A stretch of 57,232 bases of DNA, taken from positions 1 through 57,232 of the forward strand of contig JAISTH010000067.1 in the NCBI GenBank assembly GCA_031272715.1, written 5' to 3'. This DNA comes from Desulfovibrio sp. GTDB taxonomy: Bacteria > Desulfobacterota > Desulfovibrionia > Desulfovibrionales > Desulfovibrionaceae. A program made the translations under genes and the position numbers. Below, one piece after another: positions 49,314 through 56,309 of this stretch. The notes below the pieces were generated by a model. That model made no database searches. It was not told the origin of the DNA and saw only the letters and a program-made list of their open reading frames with translations. The first letter of the stretch is position 1, and the number at the start of each line of letters is the position of its first letter.

Positions 49314-50864
49314 GTGAAGAAATATCTGCGATATCTCGGCCCTGTGCTCGTGACGGCGATCTTCCTGCTCGCCGTCTACCTGCTGTACGACAAGCTCAAG
49401 GCCTACAGCATCGCCCAGATACGGGAGAGCCTGGATCGCATCTCACACGTGCGCATCGCCCTCTCCCTCATGCTCACGGCGGTCAACTACCTGATCCTCG
49501 TGGGGTACGACTGGCTCGCCCTGAAGGCCATCGGCAAGAGCCTCGCCCTGCCGAGGGTCGGGCTCGTCTCCTTCGTGGGGCAGGCCGTCAGCTACAACTT
49601 CGGGGCCCTGCTGGGGGGCACCACCGTCCGGTACAGGTTCTATTCCGCCTGGGGCTTCTCGGTGGCGGACATCGTCCGCCTCGTCCTCATGCTGGCCGTC
49701 ACCTTCTGGGTGGGGGCGCTGGGGCTGTGCGGCTTCATCTTCATCGTGTCCCCCCCGAGGATCCCGGACTCGATCCTGGAACGCCTCCCCGTCGCCGACA
49801 TCCGCATCCTGGGGGTGGCCCTCTTCCTCGTGGCCGTCTCCTACATCATCTGCTGCTTCGTGGTGCGCAAGCCCCTGCACGTCTTCGGCAAGGAGTTCGT
49901 CTTCCCGCCGCCCCGCATCGCCCTTGCGCAGGCGGCGGTGGCCAGCGTGGACATCGTCGCCGCGGCGGGCTGCATGTACGTGCTGCTCCCCTCGGACATC
50001 GGCGTGAGCTTCATGGATTTCCTGCCGGGCTATCTCATGGCCCAGGTGGCCGTGGTCCTCACGCACATCCCCGGAGGCGTGGGGGTCTTCGAACTCGTCA
50101 TCCTCCACCTGACCCACACCCCCCAGGAACAGACCGTCTTCGCGGCCGTCCTCATCTTCAGGCTCGTCTACTACATCATCCCGCTGCTTGCGGCGGCGGC
50201 CATGCTGGCCGTCTACGAGGCGCACCAGAACAGCGCCCTGCTGCGGGGCGCCGGACGATGGCTCGCGGTCCTCTCCCACTCCATCGCGGCCTACACCACC
50301 TTCCTCGGCGGCGTCATCCTGCTGGTCTCGGCGACCCTGCCCAGCAGACCCCGCACCTTCGCCCTCCTCGCCGAACACCTGCCCAAGGCCGCGACCGACG
50401 TCGCGCACATGGCGTGCGCGCTGGCCGGGGCGGCGCTGCTCTTCCTCTCCTACGGTCTCGAACGGCGGCAGACGCAGGCATTCCGCCTGTCCATCGCCAT
50501 GCTGGCCATCGGGTGCGTCTGCGCGACCCTGAAGGGGCTGTCCTGGGAGGTCTCGGTGATGGTGGGGATCGTGCTGACTGCCGTCTGGCTCGCCCGGCGC
50601 CGCTTCTACAGGGCCTCGAACTTCTGGGACGAGCCCGTGCCCTGGACGTGGATCGGGGCCTGCTTCGGGGCGCTCACGGTCACCTTCGCGCTGGGATGGT
50701 TCCTCTACCATCCCATATGGGACAGGGTCGCCGGCTGGGGGTTCGAGCGCTACCCCAACGCATCCCGGACCCTGCACGCCTTCATAGGCGTGGGGATCGA
50801 GGTGGCGGGCGCCCTGCTGTGGCGGGTGGCCCGTCGGCGGGTGGCGATGCCGAAGCGGCGGTAG
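49314..50864 (+). CDS. MprF/UPF0104-type lipid flippase-like membrane protein
   Basis: A 516-residue polytopic membrane protein with about 12-14 hydrophobic segments. The first 310 residues match the lysylphosphatidylglycerol synthase transmembrane (flippase) region: FVGQAVSYNFGALLGGTTVRYRFYS and VLTHIPGGVGVFE are hallmark stretches. The soluble aminoacyl-transferase domain of MprF is absent, so it may move a lipid without modifying it. GTG at 49314 (VKKYLRYLGPVLV) is chosen as the first start before the first membrane segment; no ATG suits. It is convergent with pyrR. Confidence 0.82.
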   Translation: MKKYLRYLGPVLVTAIFLLAVYLLYDKLKAYSIAQIRESLDRISHVRIALSLMLTAVNYLILVGYDWLALKAIGKSLALPRVGLVSFVGQAVSYNFGALLGGTTVRYRFYSAWGFSVADIVRLVLMLAVTFWVGALGLCGFIFIVSPPRIPDSILERLPVADIRILGVALFLVAVSYIICCFVVRKPLHVFGKEFVFPPPRIALAQAAVASVDIVAAAGCMYVLLPSDIGVSFMDFLPGYLMAQVAVVLTHIPGGVGVFELVILHLTHTPQEQTVFAAVLIFRLVYYIIPLLAAAAMLAVYEAHQNSALLRGAGRWLAVLSHSIAAYTTFLGGVILLVSATLPSRPRTFALLAEHLPKAATDVAHMACALAGAALLFLSYGLERRQTQAFRLSIAMLAIGCVCATLKGLSWEVSVMVGIVLTAVWLARRRFYRASNFWDEPVPWTWIGACFGALTVTFALGWFLYHPIWDRVAGWGFERYPNASRTLHAFIGVGIEVAGALLWRVARRRVAMPKRR

Positions 50865-50885
50865 CCCTTGGGGGCGGAACCCGGA

Positions 50886-51443
50886 TCAGCAGGCGACCAG
50901 ACGAACCCCGTCCTCGCCGTCCCGTTCCCGCAGAAGCACGTCCACGTGCTCCATGCGGCTCGTCTTGACGACCCGGCCCACGTAGTCCGGCTGGATGGGC
51001 AATTCCCTGTTCCCCCGGTCCACCAGCACCAGCAGCTCCACGGCCCTGGGGCGGCCGTAGTCGAGGATGGCCTCCAATGCGGCCCGGATCGTCCTGCCGG
51101 TGAAGAGCACGTCGTCCACGAGGATGATCACGCTCCCCTCGACGGTGTCGGGGATGCTGGACACGCCGATGTGGGGCTTGCCCTCGACGCTGGTCCAGTC
51201 GTCCCGGTACAGGTTGATGTCCAGCGTCCCCATCGCGGGAGGCTTTCCCATGCGCCTCCCGATGCAGGTCGTCAGGCGGCGCGCGAGATCGGCCCCGCGG
51301 CGCTGGATGCCCACCAGCATGATGTCGTCCGTCTTGTGGCGGGCGCACACCTCGTCGGCCAGGTTCTCCAGCATGGAGACGATCTCCAGTTCTCCGAACA
51401 GCATGTGGGATGGGGATGTTTGCGTCATGCGGGTGTCCGCCAT
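50886..51443 (-). CDS. pyrR: PyrR-like uracil phosphoribosyltransferase / regulator
   Basis: PyrR binds UMP and in Gram-positive bacteria controls pyr operons by attenuation; many homologues have uracil phosphoribosyltransferase activity. The 185-residue product has the PRPP-binding motif VIILVDDVLFTGRTIRAAL (about residues 105-123) and the PyrR-like IQRRGADLARRL and DINLYRDD stretches. ATG at 51443 is used, though it has no clear ribosome-binding site and Met6 is possible. An intrinsic terminator sits 81 bases upstream of the start and a strong promoter some 340 bases upstream, an attenuation-like arrangement. Confidence 0.9.
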   Translation of the reverse strand: MADTRMTQTSPSHMLFGELEIVSMLENLADEVCARHKTDDIMLVGIQRRGADLARRLTTCIGRRMGKPPAMGTLDINLYRDDWTSVEGKPHIGVSSIPDTVEGSVIILVDDVLFTGRTIRAALEAILDYGRPRAVELLVLVDRGNRELPIQPDYVGRVVKTSRMEHVDVLLRERDGEDGVRLVAC

Positions 51444-51523
51444 GGGGTCACGAGGGTTGGGCCGGGGTGTGCGGAATTCGATGGCGAAGGGGAGGAACGA
51501 CGTCGCGGACGGAACGGGAGGAC

Positions 51524-51581
51524 AGAAAAGACGCGTCCCCCTCTCCCGCCCTGAACGTGACCGGAAGAGGGGGCGTGTCTT
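51524..51581 (-). terminator. Terminator in the pyrR leader (attenuator candidate)
   Basis: On the minus strand AAGACACGCCCCCTCTTCCG pairs with CGGGAGAGGGGGACGCGTCTT (two mismatches in about 21 pairs), followed by TTTT. It lies between the leader promoter and pyrR. A smaller stem, TTCAGGA/TCCTGAA (about 51580-51601), overlaps its base and could compete with it. Confidence 0.75.
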
Positions 51582-51787
51582 CAGGAGTGACCTTTCCTGA
51601 ACCAAGTCCTAACGGATGTTGCACCGCCCAACCCTCCGTGCTGTTTCCCGGAGTTCACGCGCCAGACCAAAGGGGGAAGGAGCCCCTCCGATGCAGACGC
51701 CCCCGGCCGTAGGGTGCGCAGTCTGCACGCGGCCACTTTACATGCCCGCGTCGACACGCGCAATGGGCGACTTCCATCCAGGAAGCG

Positions 51788-51816
51788 AGAATACACAAAA
51801 GTCAACTTCCTGTCAA
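51788..51816 (-). promoter_or_regulatory. Strong sigma70 promoter of the pyrR leader
   Basis: On the minus strand TTGACA (51816-51811), a 17-base spacer and TATTCT (51793-51788). Transcription would begin near 51781, about 340 bases before pyrR. Confidence 0.75.
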
Positions 51817-51960
51817 GAGGCGATATCCCAATTTGGCTACCTCGTCTGACAACGCTTCCCTCCGGGTTCGCCCCGGCGGCAGACGGCCTGGGGGCCGTCC
51901 GGGCCGAAGGGCGACGATTTTGGCGACGATGCGGCTTTCCACTGGATTTTTCCCCGCCCG

Positions 51961-51976
51961 GGGGAGTATACTCCCC
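51961..51976. promoter_or_regulatory. 16-bp perfect palindrome before the 579-residue gene
   Basis: GGGGAGTATACTCCCC is a perfect palindrome 50 bases before the ATG at 52026. Its centre TATACT could be a -10 element, so it may be an operator overlapping the promoter; no strong -35 is seen. Confidence 0.45.
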
Positions 51977-52025
51977 GCAGCCCACCCGCCCCGTTTTTTT
52001 CGAAAACCCCACGAGTCTCCGGCCC

Positions 52026-53765
52026 ATGTTCAACTGGCAAGACGTTTTCAGCAAGGACGGACGTCGCTGGCACCAGGACGGCGCTTCACTGCCCGACCCG
52101 GTGAGCCTCAGCACGCTCCCCGACCTGAAGGCCTTCCTGGACGCCGTGCACATCCGCACCTGCCTCGTGAAGCCCTACCAGGAGCACAAGAACTACCCCC
52201 TCGTCGAGTCCCGGGAGCTGCTGCCCTCCTTCGACAACGACATGTTCGAATACAAGACCCTGCCGGGATTCGCCCTCGTCGCCTTCGCCCGCCAGCTGAA
52301 CTACTTCGCGGAGATCTTCCAGTACGACAAGCTCTACCCGGTGATCACCGACGCCGACGGCGCCTGCTGCCCCCTGGAGAACCAGGTGCTGGCCTACAAC
52401 CTCCACACCCTGGCCTCGCGCCTGCCCCGGATGCACCAGGAGGTCTTCCGGCAGCAGTTCCGGTCCCTGGACACGGTGCAGCTGGAGAACTACCCGACGC
52501 TGCTGCCCTACCTGCTCAGCATGGACAGGGCCCACGTCATGTCCTGGGACGCCGCGAACAACTTCCACCTCTCCGGGGTCTACGCCTCCTTCCCCTCGGA
52601 CATCGACAGCGAACTCAAGCGCTTCGGGGTGCGCATAGGCAAGTTCGAGTTCGGCAACAACGAGATGTACGAGCGCAACCGCATGTTCGTGTACCAGTAC
52701 CTCATGGAGCTCTACGGCTTCCCCATCGTCTCCGAGCGCCGCACATCCAGCGCCCTCTTCGCCCGCAAGCTCCACCGCATCTGCGAGCCCTTCCTCATCC
52801 GCGTGCTGGGGCAGACCGACCGCACCCTGACCACCTACACCAACGTCTCCCCCACCTCCCCTTACCTGCAGCTGGAGAAGATCGCCCTGGTGTCGGTGGA
52901 TCCGGACCAGACCGAGGCGCTGGACATCATCGAGAAGGAGGGCTTCTTCCTGGACAACCGGCGACGGGCGGTGATCATGCGGGTCACCTACCGCCAGCAC
53001 CGCTTCGACCGCAGCAACGTGCGGCAGGACCGCGCCCTCTCCGTGGAGGGGCAGGAGATCCTCCATCCCCTGACGGGCAGGCCCCTCATGGGGCTGAACA
53101 TCATCAAGGACAGCACGAACATGTTCCTGCGGCTGAACGACATCGTCCGCGGGGAGTACACCGGCCGCACCCTCTACAAGCGCACGGAGATCGTGGAGAA
53201 CACCGACACGCCGGAGAAGCGCCTGAAGTTCCTCTACTCGTGGCTGAGCAAGCACCAGCGGCGGATGATCAGCTACAGCGACGAATTCTTCGGCAACGTG
53301 AGCAAGGTGCTGGACCACTACCTCTACTGCCCGGAGCACGAGGAGCCCTTCCACAGCCTGCCGGAACTCCACAAGGAGGTCTGCTCCCGGTTCAGCTACA
53401 TCCAGCAGGCGCGCACGGTGCGCATCCTCGACGACCTCTGCCAGCGCAACGTCAAGGGGGAGCGCATCACCTACGCCCAGATGCTCAAGGACATCGTGGA
53501 ACTGTGCACCAAGATCAAGTTCGACATCGGCAACTACTTCCCCGCCCTCGTCGACGAGATCATCGCCTGCGTGGACCGGGTCCTCCGGGACCGCTACATC
53601 CAGCGCACCTACATCGAGCCCTCCGAGGAATCCCTCACCCCGGCCGGGCAGGAGATCCGCAAGAGCTACCGCCGGCTGGTCTCCCTCCACGACGCCTTCA
53701 AGGCGGTGCGCAAGTCCCGGACCGCCACGGACTCCGCGGCCAAGGCGAAACAGGCCGTATCCTGA
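52026..53765 (+). CDS. Unknown 579-residue cytoplasmic protein
   Basis: I do not recognise the family. The protein starts MFNWQDVFSKDGRRWHQDG, has no signal peptide or membrane segment, and is rich in charged and aromatic residues with many predicted helices. Notable stretches are NNEMYERNRMFVYQYLMELYG (about residues 215-235) and a basic C-terminus. GC and codon use match core genes, and the frame is unbroken, so it is a real gene. The ORF opens further upstream, but coding-like sequence begins at 52026. It diverges from the pyrR leader, and the repeat array begins about 100 bases downstream. Confidence 0.8.
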   Translation: MFNWQDVFSKDGRRWHQDGASLPDPVSLSTLPDLKAFLDAVHIRTCLVKPYQEHKNYPLVESRELLPSFDNDMFEYKTLPGFALVAFARQLNYFAEIFQYDKLYPVITDADGACCPLENQVLAYNLHTLASRLPRMHQEVFRQQFRSLDTVQLENYPTLLPYLLSMDRAHVMSWDAANNFHLSGVYASFPSDIDSELKRFGVRIGKFEFGNNEMYERNRMFVYQYLMELYGFPIVSERRTSSALFARKLHRICEPFLIRVLGQTDRTLTTYTNVSPTSPYLQLEKIALVSVDPDQTEALDIIEKEGFFLDNRRRAVIMRVTYRQHRFDRSNVRQDRALSVEGQEILHPLTGRPLMGLNIIKDSTNMFLRLNDIVRGEYTGRTLYKRTEIVENTDTPEKRLKFLYSWLSKHQRRMISYSDEFFGNVSKVLDHYLYCPEHEEPFHSLPELHKEVCSRFSYIQQARTVRILDDLCQRNVKGERITYAQMLKDIVELCTKIKFDIGNYFPALVDEIIACVDRVLRDRYIQRTYIEPSEESLTPAGQEIRKSYRRLVSLHDAFKAVRKSRTATDSAAKAKQAVS

Positions 53766-53884
53766 CCCTGGCCCCGGATCGTCACCACGTCCACGCTTCC
53801 GCTCTGATCCGGGCCGATGCAGGGAACTGCAGCCAGCCATCCGGGCCGATCCCGGGGCGGTTGCCTGAAAAAACGGCCTTGCTG

Positions 53885-54080
53885 GAACCGGTTCCTTCCC
53901 CGAAGCCCCCCTGGCCGGCACGCCGTCTGTGGCACGGGCCTTGCGCGCATGCTCCCCGCCCCAACGATCTGGCGTCTCGCCCCCGGAACATCCCGCATCC
54001 GAGGGTGGACGGCGGAGTGGAACCGGCACGACGGCCAACCGGGCGAAGTTTCATGGGGACAGGCCCCTGGCGGCCAAAAA
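53885..54080. repeat. Diverged direct repeat, right copy
   Basis: Partner of the stretch at 150-390 in the same orientation, with shared blocks around the CTGTGGCACG, CGCATGCTC and GGGTTTCAT/AAGTTTCATG segments. It lies immediately before the first small-RNA unit. A weak GGCCCCGGATC/GATCCGGGCC stem at 53771-53817 precedes it. Confidence 0.5.
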
Positions 54081-54123
54081 AGCCTTACGTTCACGGAATC
54101 ACCTTGGGGTCGGACGAAAAAAC

Positions 54124-54153
54124 TTGACATCCTGGTGGACGGTGTGCTATTTG
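54124..54153 (+). promoter_or_regulatory. Promoter of small-RNA unit 1
   Basis: TTGACA (54124-54129), 18-base spacer, TATTTG (54148-54153). The equivalent elements in units 2 and 3 read TTGACA-18-TATAAA, so this copy has a weakened -10. Confidence 0.6.
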
Positions 54154-54159
54154 GGAAAA

Positions 54160-54263
54160 GCGGAGGGGCAGGATGCGCTATACGTCCCCCCTCCCGGGGC
54201 AAACCCTCCGAGTTTGCAGTACTCGAAAGAAGCCCCCAGGATCGCGGCTTGGTCCTGGGGGCC
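54160..54263 (+). ncRNA. Small structured RNA, unit 1 (degenerate locus)
   Basis: Same architecture as the RNAs at 54438 and 55957: a 5-prime stem (GGAGGGG near 54161, pairing with CCCTCCC), then the unpaired GGGGC-N4-CCTCC motif (54196-54209), a CGAGT/ACTCG hairpin, and an intrinsic terminator (54232-54262, GCCCCCAGGA/TCCTGGGGGC). The peptide gene that should face it is broken, so this may be a solitary antitoxin-like RNA. Confidence 0.6.
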
Positions 54264-54307
54264 CTCGGTTTGCGGGGGCCTCGGTTTGCGGCGGCGGCAC
54301 CTTCGCC

Positions 54308-54362
54308 GTCAGACAACACCGTGGCCAGTACTCTGGGATCGCTGCGCCAACGGCCGAACCAA
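54308..54362 (-). pseudogene. Decayed copy of the 30-residue peptide gene
   Basis: On the minus strand a frame reads VGSAVGAAIPEYWPRCCL, clearly related to VGSAIGTVIAAYWLRCFF of the intact copies, but with two prolines inside the membrane segment, the stop lost, and the start, ribosome-binding site and 5-prime region deleted. Seen by eye against the intact copies. Confidence 0.65.
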
Positions 54363-54402
54363 CTCCTTGTTCGCACAATCGCCCTTGGCCCCGGCGAGGG
54401 TC

Positions 54403-54432
54403 TTGACATTCCGACGTGCGTCGTGCTATAAA
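54403..54432 (+). promoter_or_regulatory. Promoter of small RNA, unit 2
   Basis: TTGACA (54403-54408), 18-base spacer, TATAAA (54427-54432): one of the strongest promoter matches in the window, with no ORF downstream on this strand. Confidence 0.8.
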
Positions 54433-54437
54433 GAAAA

Positions 54438-54548
54438 AAGTGGAGGGGCAGGATGCTGTCAACATCCCACCCCTCCTGGGGCAAGCCCTCCGAGTTGATG
54501 TACTCGAACGACGCCCCTTAGGACCGCAGCGTGGTCCTAAGGGGCATT
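54438..54548 (+). ncRNA. Antitoxin-like small RNA, unit 2
   Basis: Predicted RNA of about 110 nt. It opens with a long stem-loop (GGAGGGG-CA-GGATG pairing with CATCC-CA-CCCCTCC). Then comes an unpaired segment with GGGGC (54478-54482) and CCTCC (54487-54491). A CGAGT/ACTCG hairpin and a perfect 13-bp terminator stem follow. The GGGGC and CCTCC blocks are complementary to GCCCC and GGAGG that flank and form the ribosome-binding site of the facing peptide gene. This is the expected design of a type I antitoxin. Ends are predicted from the promoter and terminator. Confidence 0.75.
54513..54545. terminator. Shared bidirectional terminator, unit 2
   Basis: GCCCCTTAGGACC (54513-54525) and GGTCCTAAGGGGC (54533-54545) form a perfect 13-bp stem. 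It lies at the 3-prime ends of both the plus-strand RNA and the minus-strand peptide transcript, so the two RNAs would be complementary over the whole hairpin. Confidence 0.75.
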
Positions 54549-54576
54549 TAGTTAGCGGTGATGGCGCCTTGCGCCG

Positions 54577-54669
54577 TTAGAAGAAACACCGCAACCAGTA
54601 AGCTGCAATCACCGTGCCGATGGCCGAACCGGCCGCCAACACGGCTATCTCCCGTAGGATTTTCGCCAC
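54577..54669 (-). CDS. 30-residue hydrophobic peptide, putative type I toxin (copy 2)
   Basis: GTG at 54669 opens VAKILREIAVLAAGS; the peptide ends VIAAYWLRCFF and is 30 residues long with one predicted membrane helix (about residues 8-26) after a short charged start. GGAGG (54678-54682) sits eight bases before the GTG, inside a CCUCC-GGAA-GGAGG hairpin whose loop is a GNRA tetraloop. Against the copy at 56098 seven codons differ; six changes are synonymous and one is Ala13 to Val, which is strong evidence of selection on the peptide. A minus-strand promoter lies about 40 bases upstream. Small hydrophobic peptides of this size are typical type I toxins that damage the inner membrane. Family not recognised. 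Confidence 0.8.
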   Translation of the reverse strand: MAKILREIAVLAAGSAIGTVIAAYWLRCFF

Positions 54670-54707
54670 GGGGCTAACCTCCTTCCGGAGGACTCGCCAC
54701 TGGCGGC

Positions 54708-54736
54708 ACCCTACCAGCTTTTTCGACGACCTTCAA
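54708..54736 (-). promoter_or_regulatory. Promoter of the peptide gene, unit 2
   Basis: On the minus strand TTGAAG (54736-54731), 17-base spacer, TAGGGT (54713-54708). The leader from here to the GTG is identical in the copy at 56191-56234. Confidence 0.65.
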
Positions 54737-54789
54737 GAAAAAACCGTTACAAAAAACGACTTCTGACGGCTCTCCTCCTTCGCCTGCCA

Positions 54790-55920
54790 AGCTCGACGGC
54801 TCCAGCAGCCCTTCCCGTCGCCACTGGTCGATCCCTCGCCGTTGAGATCCTCCGCCGCGACCATGATTGCCGCACCTTCGCCTACACTCCGCAAGTCCTC
54901 ATTGGCGCTCCGCGCCGCGACGACATGCTGGAGGCCTCACCCATCTGGTCGTCCAGGCCGCCCGCAGTGCTCGTCCCACTCCATCGACGATCCCGAACAC
55001 GACGTGACACCTGGCACGAGTCCACATCTGCCATCAGCCCCCCATCGCCACAGACGAAGACCCGTGGACACATCCCGGACATTCATACCCACACAAATGC
55101 ACACGGCCACACGGATTTGCTGGGTGAGCGAGGCGGCACGCAACACCGATGCCATCCGGGATGCAAGGACATCGGCGCCAGATCGACATGTCGGCACCTG
55201 ACGTCCACGGCCGACCCCACGCCCGCACATGGCTTGGGCCGGTGTACCTTGCCCCGACTGGCGCCGATCCCTTGGACACAGGCATTGATGCCTGCTCGAG
55301 CGGCGTCTGGACGCCACGGGACGCACCTCTGGATTCGTCGGAGAACCGCAACGGGAGCGACTTCGTCTGGTCCATCATCGTCCGCGGCACGTGCTGGTCC
55401 ACCATCGTCTGTGGCATGTGCTGGACCAGCATCATCATTGGACGATACCGGACCAATATCGTCTGCACATGTTCTGGTCCAAGGGATGTCCGCCTCAAAC
55501 CTGCGAGTCTAGACGTGCGGGCCGGCTCATCCTTGCCGCCCCATGGGCACGGCCGTTCCGGACAAGGCCGCCGGCCCATCCATTCGGCAACGTGGCGTTG
55601 CGGGAAGGCAGGCCCGTTTCTTGTTGTCCGCCCACGAGGAAGGCTGCGTTGCTGTCAGCATGGACGGCCCTGAAAAAAACGTGGCGTCCACGTGTATATT
55701 CTTCAAAGGTCTTGGGCATGGGGAGCGGGACGGCCCCGACATCAGGTCGTCGATGCCGACGCCTCAGCGCTGGGGCAGGACTGGACAGGACTTCCTGCGG
55801 TATCCCATGGCATCTGGGTTGGGCAGCGATTTCCCGGCATTGCCCTTGCGCATGCCCATGCATTCCCCCTGCGGCTTCCCGGAGGCGGACGCATCTTGCG
55901 GAGGCATCCGGGCGAGGGTC
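54790..55920. repeat. Spacer of the tandem repeat, first copy
   Basis: About 1.1 kb similar to 56310-57109, so the repeating unit includes this spacer as well as the peptide/RNA module. Best-conserved blocks: GACGTGACACCTGGCACGAG and following bases (55001 onward against 56511 onward), and a CACGTGTATATT-TTCAA block near 55690 against 56895. Minus-strand frames share PCP-PLKNIHV-AT and MADVDSCQVSRRV between copies, but no long open frame survives in both, so a decayed gene is possible and unproven. Confidence 0.6.
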
Positions 55921-55950
55921 TTGACATCCCGACTGGTACCGTGCTATAAA
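55921..55950 (+). promoter_or_regulatory. Promoter of small RNA, unit 3
   Basis: TTGACA (55921-55926), 18-base spacer, TATAAA (55945-55950), same as unit 2 although the spacer sequence differs at several positions. Confidence 0.8.
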
Positions 55951-55956
55951 GAAAAA

Positions 55957-56069
55957 AGCGGATGGGCAGGATGCACGCAACATCCCACCCCTCCTGAGGC
56001 AAGCCCTCCGAGATTATATTCTCAAGAAGACATGCCCCTTAGGACCGTGGCGCGGTCCTAAGGGGCACT
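55957..56069 (+). ncRNA. Antitoxin-like small RNA, unit 3
   Basis: Counterpart of the RNA at 54438. The order of elements is the same: 5-prime stem (GGATGGG-CA-GGATG with CATCC-CA-CCCCTCC), GAGGC (55996-56000) and CCTCC (56005-56009), a GAGA/TCTC hairpin, then the 13-bp terminator (56034-56066). The third hairpin changed from CGAGT/ACTCG to GAGA/TCTC with both arms altered, so pairing is kept. Confidence 0.75.
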
Positions 56070-56097
56070 TAGTTAGCGGTGATGGCGCCTCTCGCCA

Positions 56098-56190
56098 TTA
56101 GAAGAAACACCGTAGCCAGTAAGCAGCGATCACCGTGCCGATGGCCGAACCGACCGCCAACACGGCAATCTCCCGAAGGATTTTTGCCAC
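56098..56190 (-). CDS. 30-residue hydrophobic peptide, putative type I toxin (copy 3)
   Basis: GTG at 56190 opens VAKILREIAVLAVGS and the peptide ends VIAAYWLRCFF, one residue different from the copy at 54577. The ribosome-binding site, its sequestering hairpin and the 5-prime leader are identical to those of copy 2 over about 65 bases, whereas the inter-unit spacer has diverged widely, so the leader and peptide are under constraint. It faces the RNA at 55957 across a shared terminator. Function as a membrane-acting toxin is inferred from architecture. Confidence 0.8.
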   Translation of the reverse strand: MAKILREIAVLAVGSAIGTVIAAYWLRCFF

Positions 56191-56228
56191 GGGGCTAACC
56201 TCCTTCCGGAGGACTCGCCACTGGCGGC

Positions 56229-56257
56229 ACCCTACCAGCTTTTTCGACGGCCTTCAA
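56229..56257 (-). promoter_or_regulatory. Promoter of the peptide gene, unit 3
   Basis: On the minus strand TTGAAG (56257-56252), 17-base spacer, TAGGGT (56234-56229), identical in both elements to unit 2. Confidence 0.65.
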
Positions 56258-56309
56258 GAAAAAACCGTTACAAAAAGTGACTTCTGACGGCTCTCCCCCT
56301 TCGCCTGCC

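Noticed and set aside
51601-51660. T-box-like segment (GAGGGTTGGGCGGTGCAAC) in the pyrR leader
   Set aside because: Only loosely like the AGGGTGG-ACCGCG consensus and no specifier stem was found; kept only as part of an unassigned attenuator.
54178-54465. 95-codon minus-strand frame over unit 1
   Set aside because: It runs through the small-RNA promoter and terminator of units 1 and 2; only a short internal part resembles the peptide, as a decayed copy.
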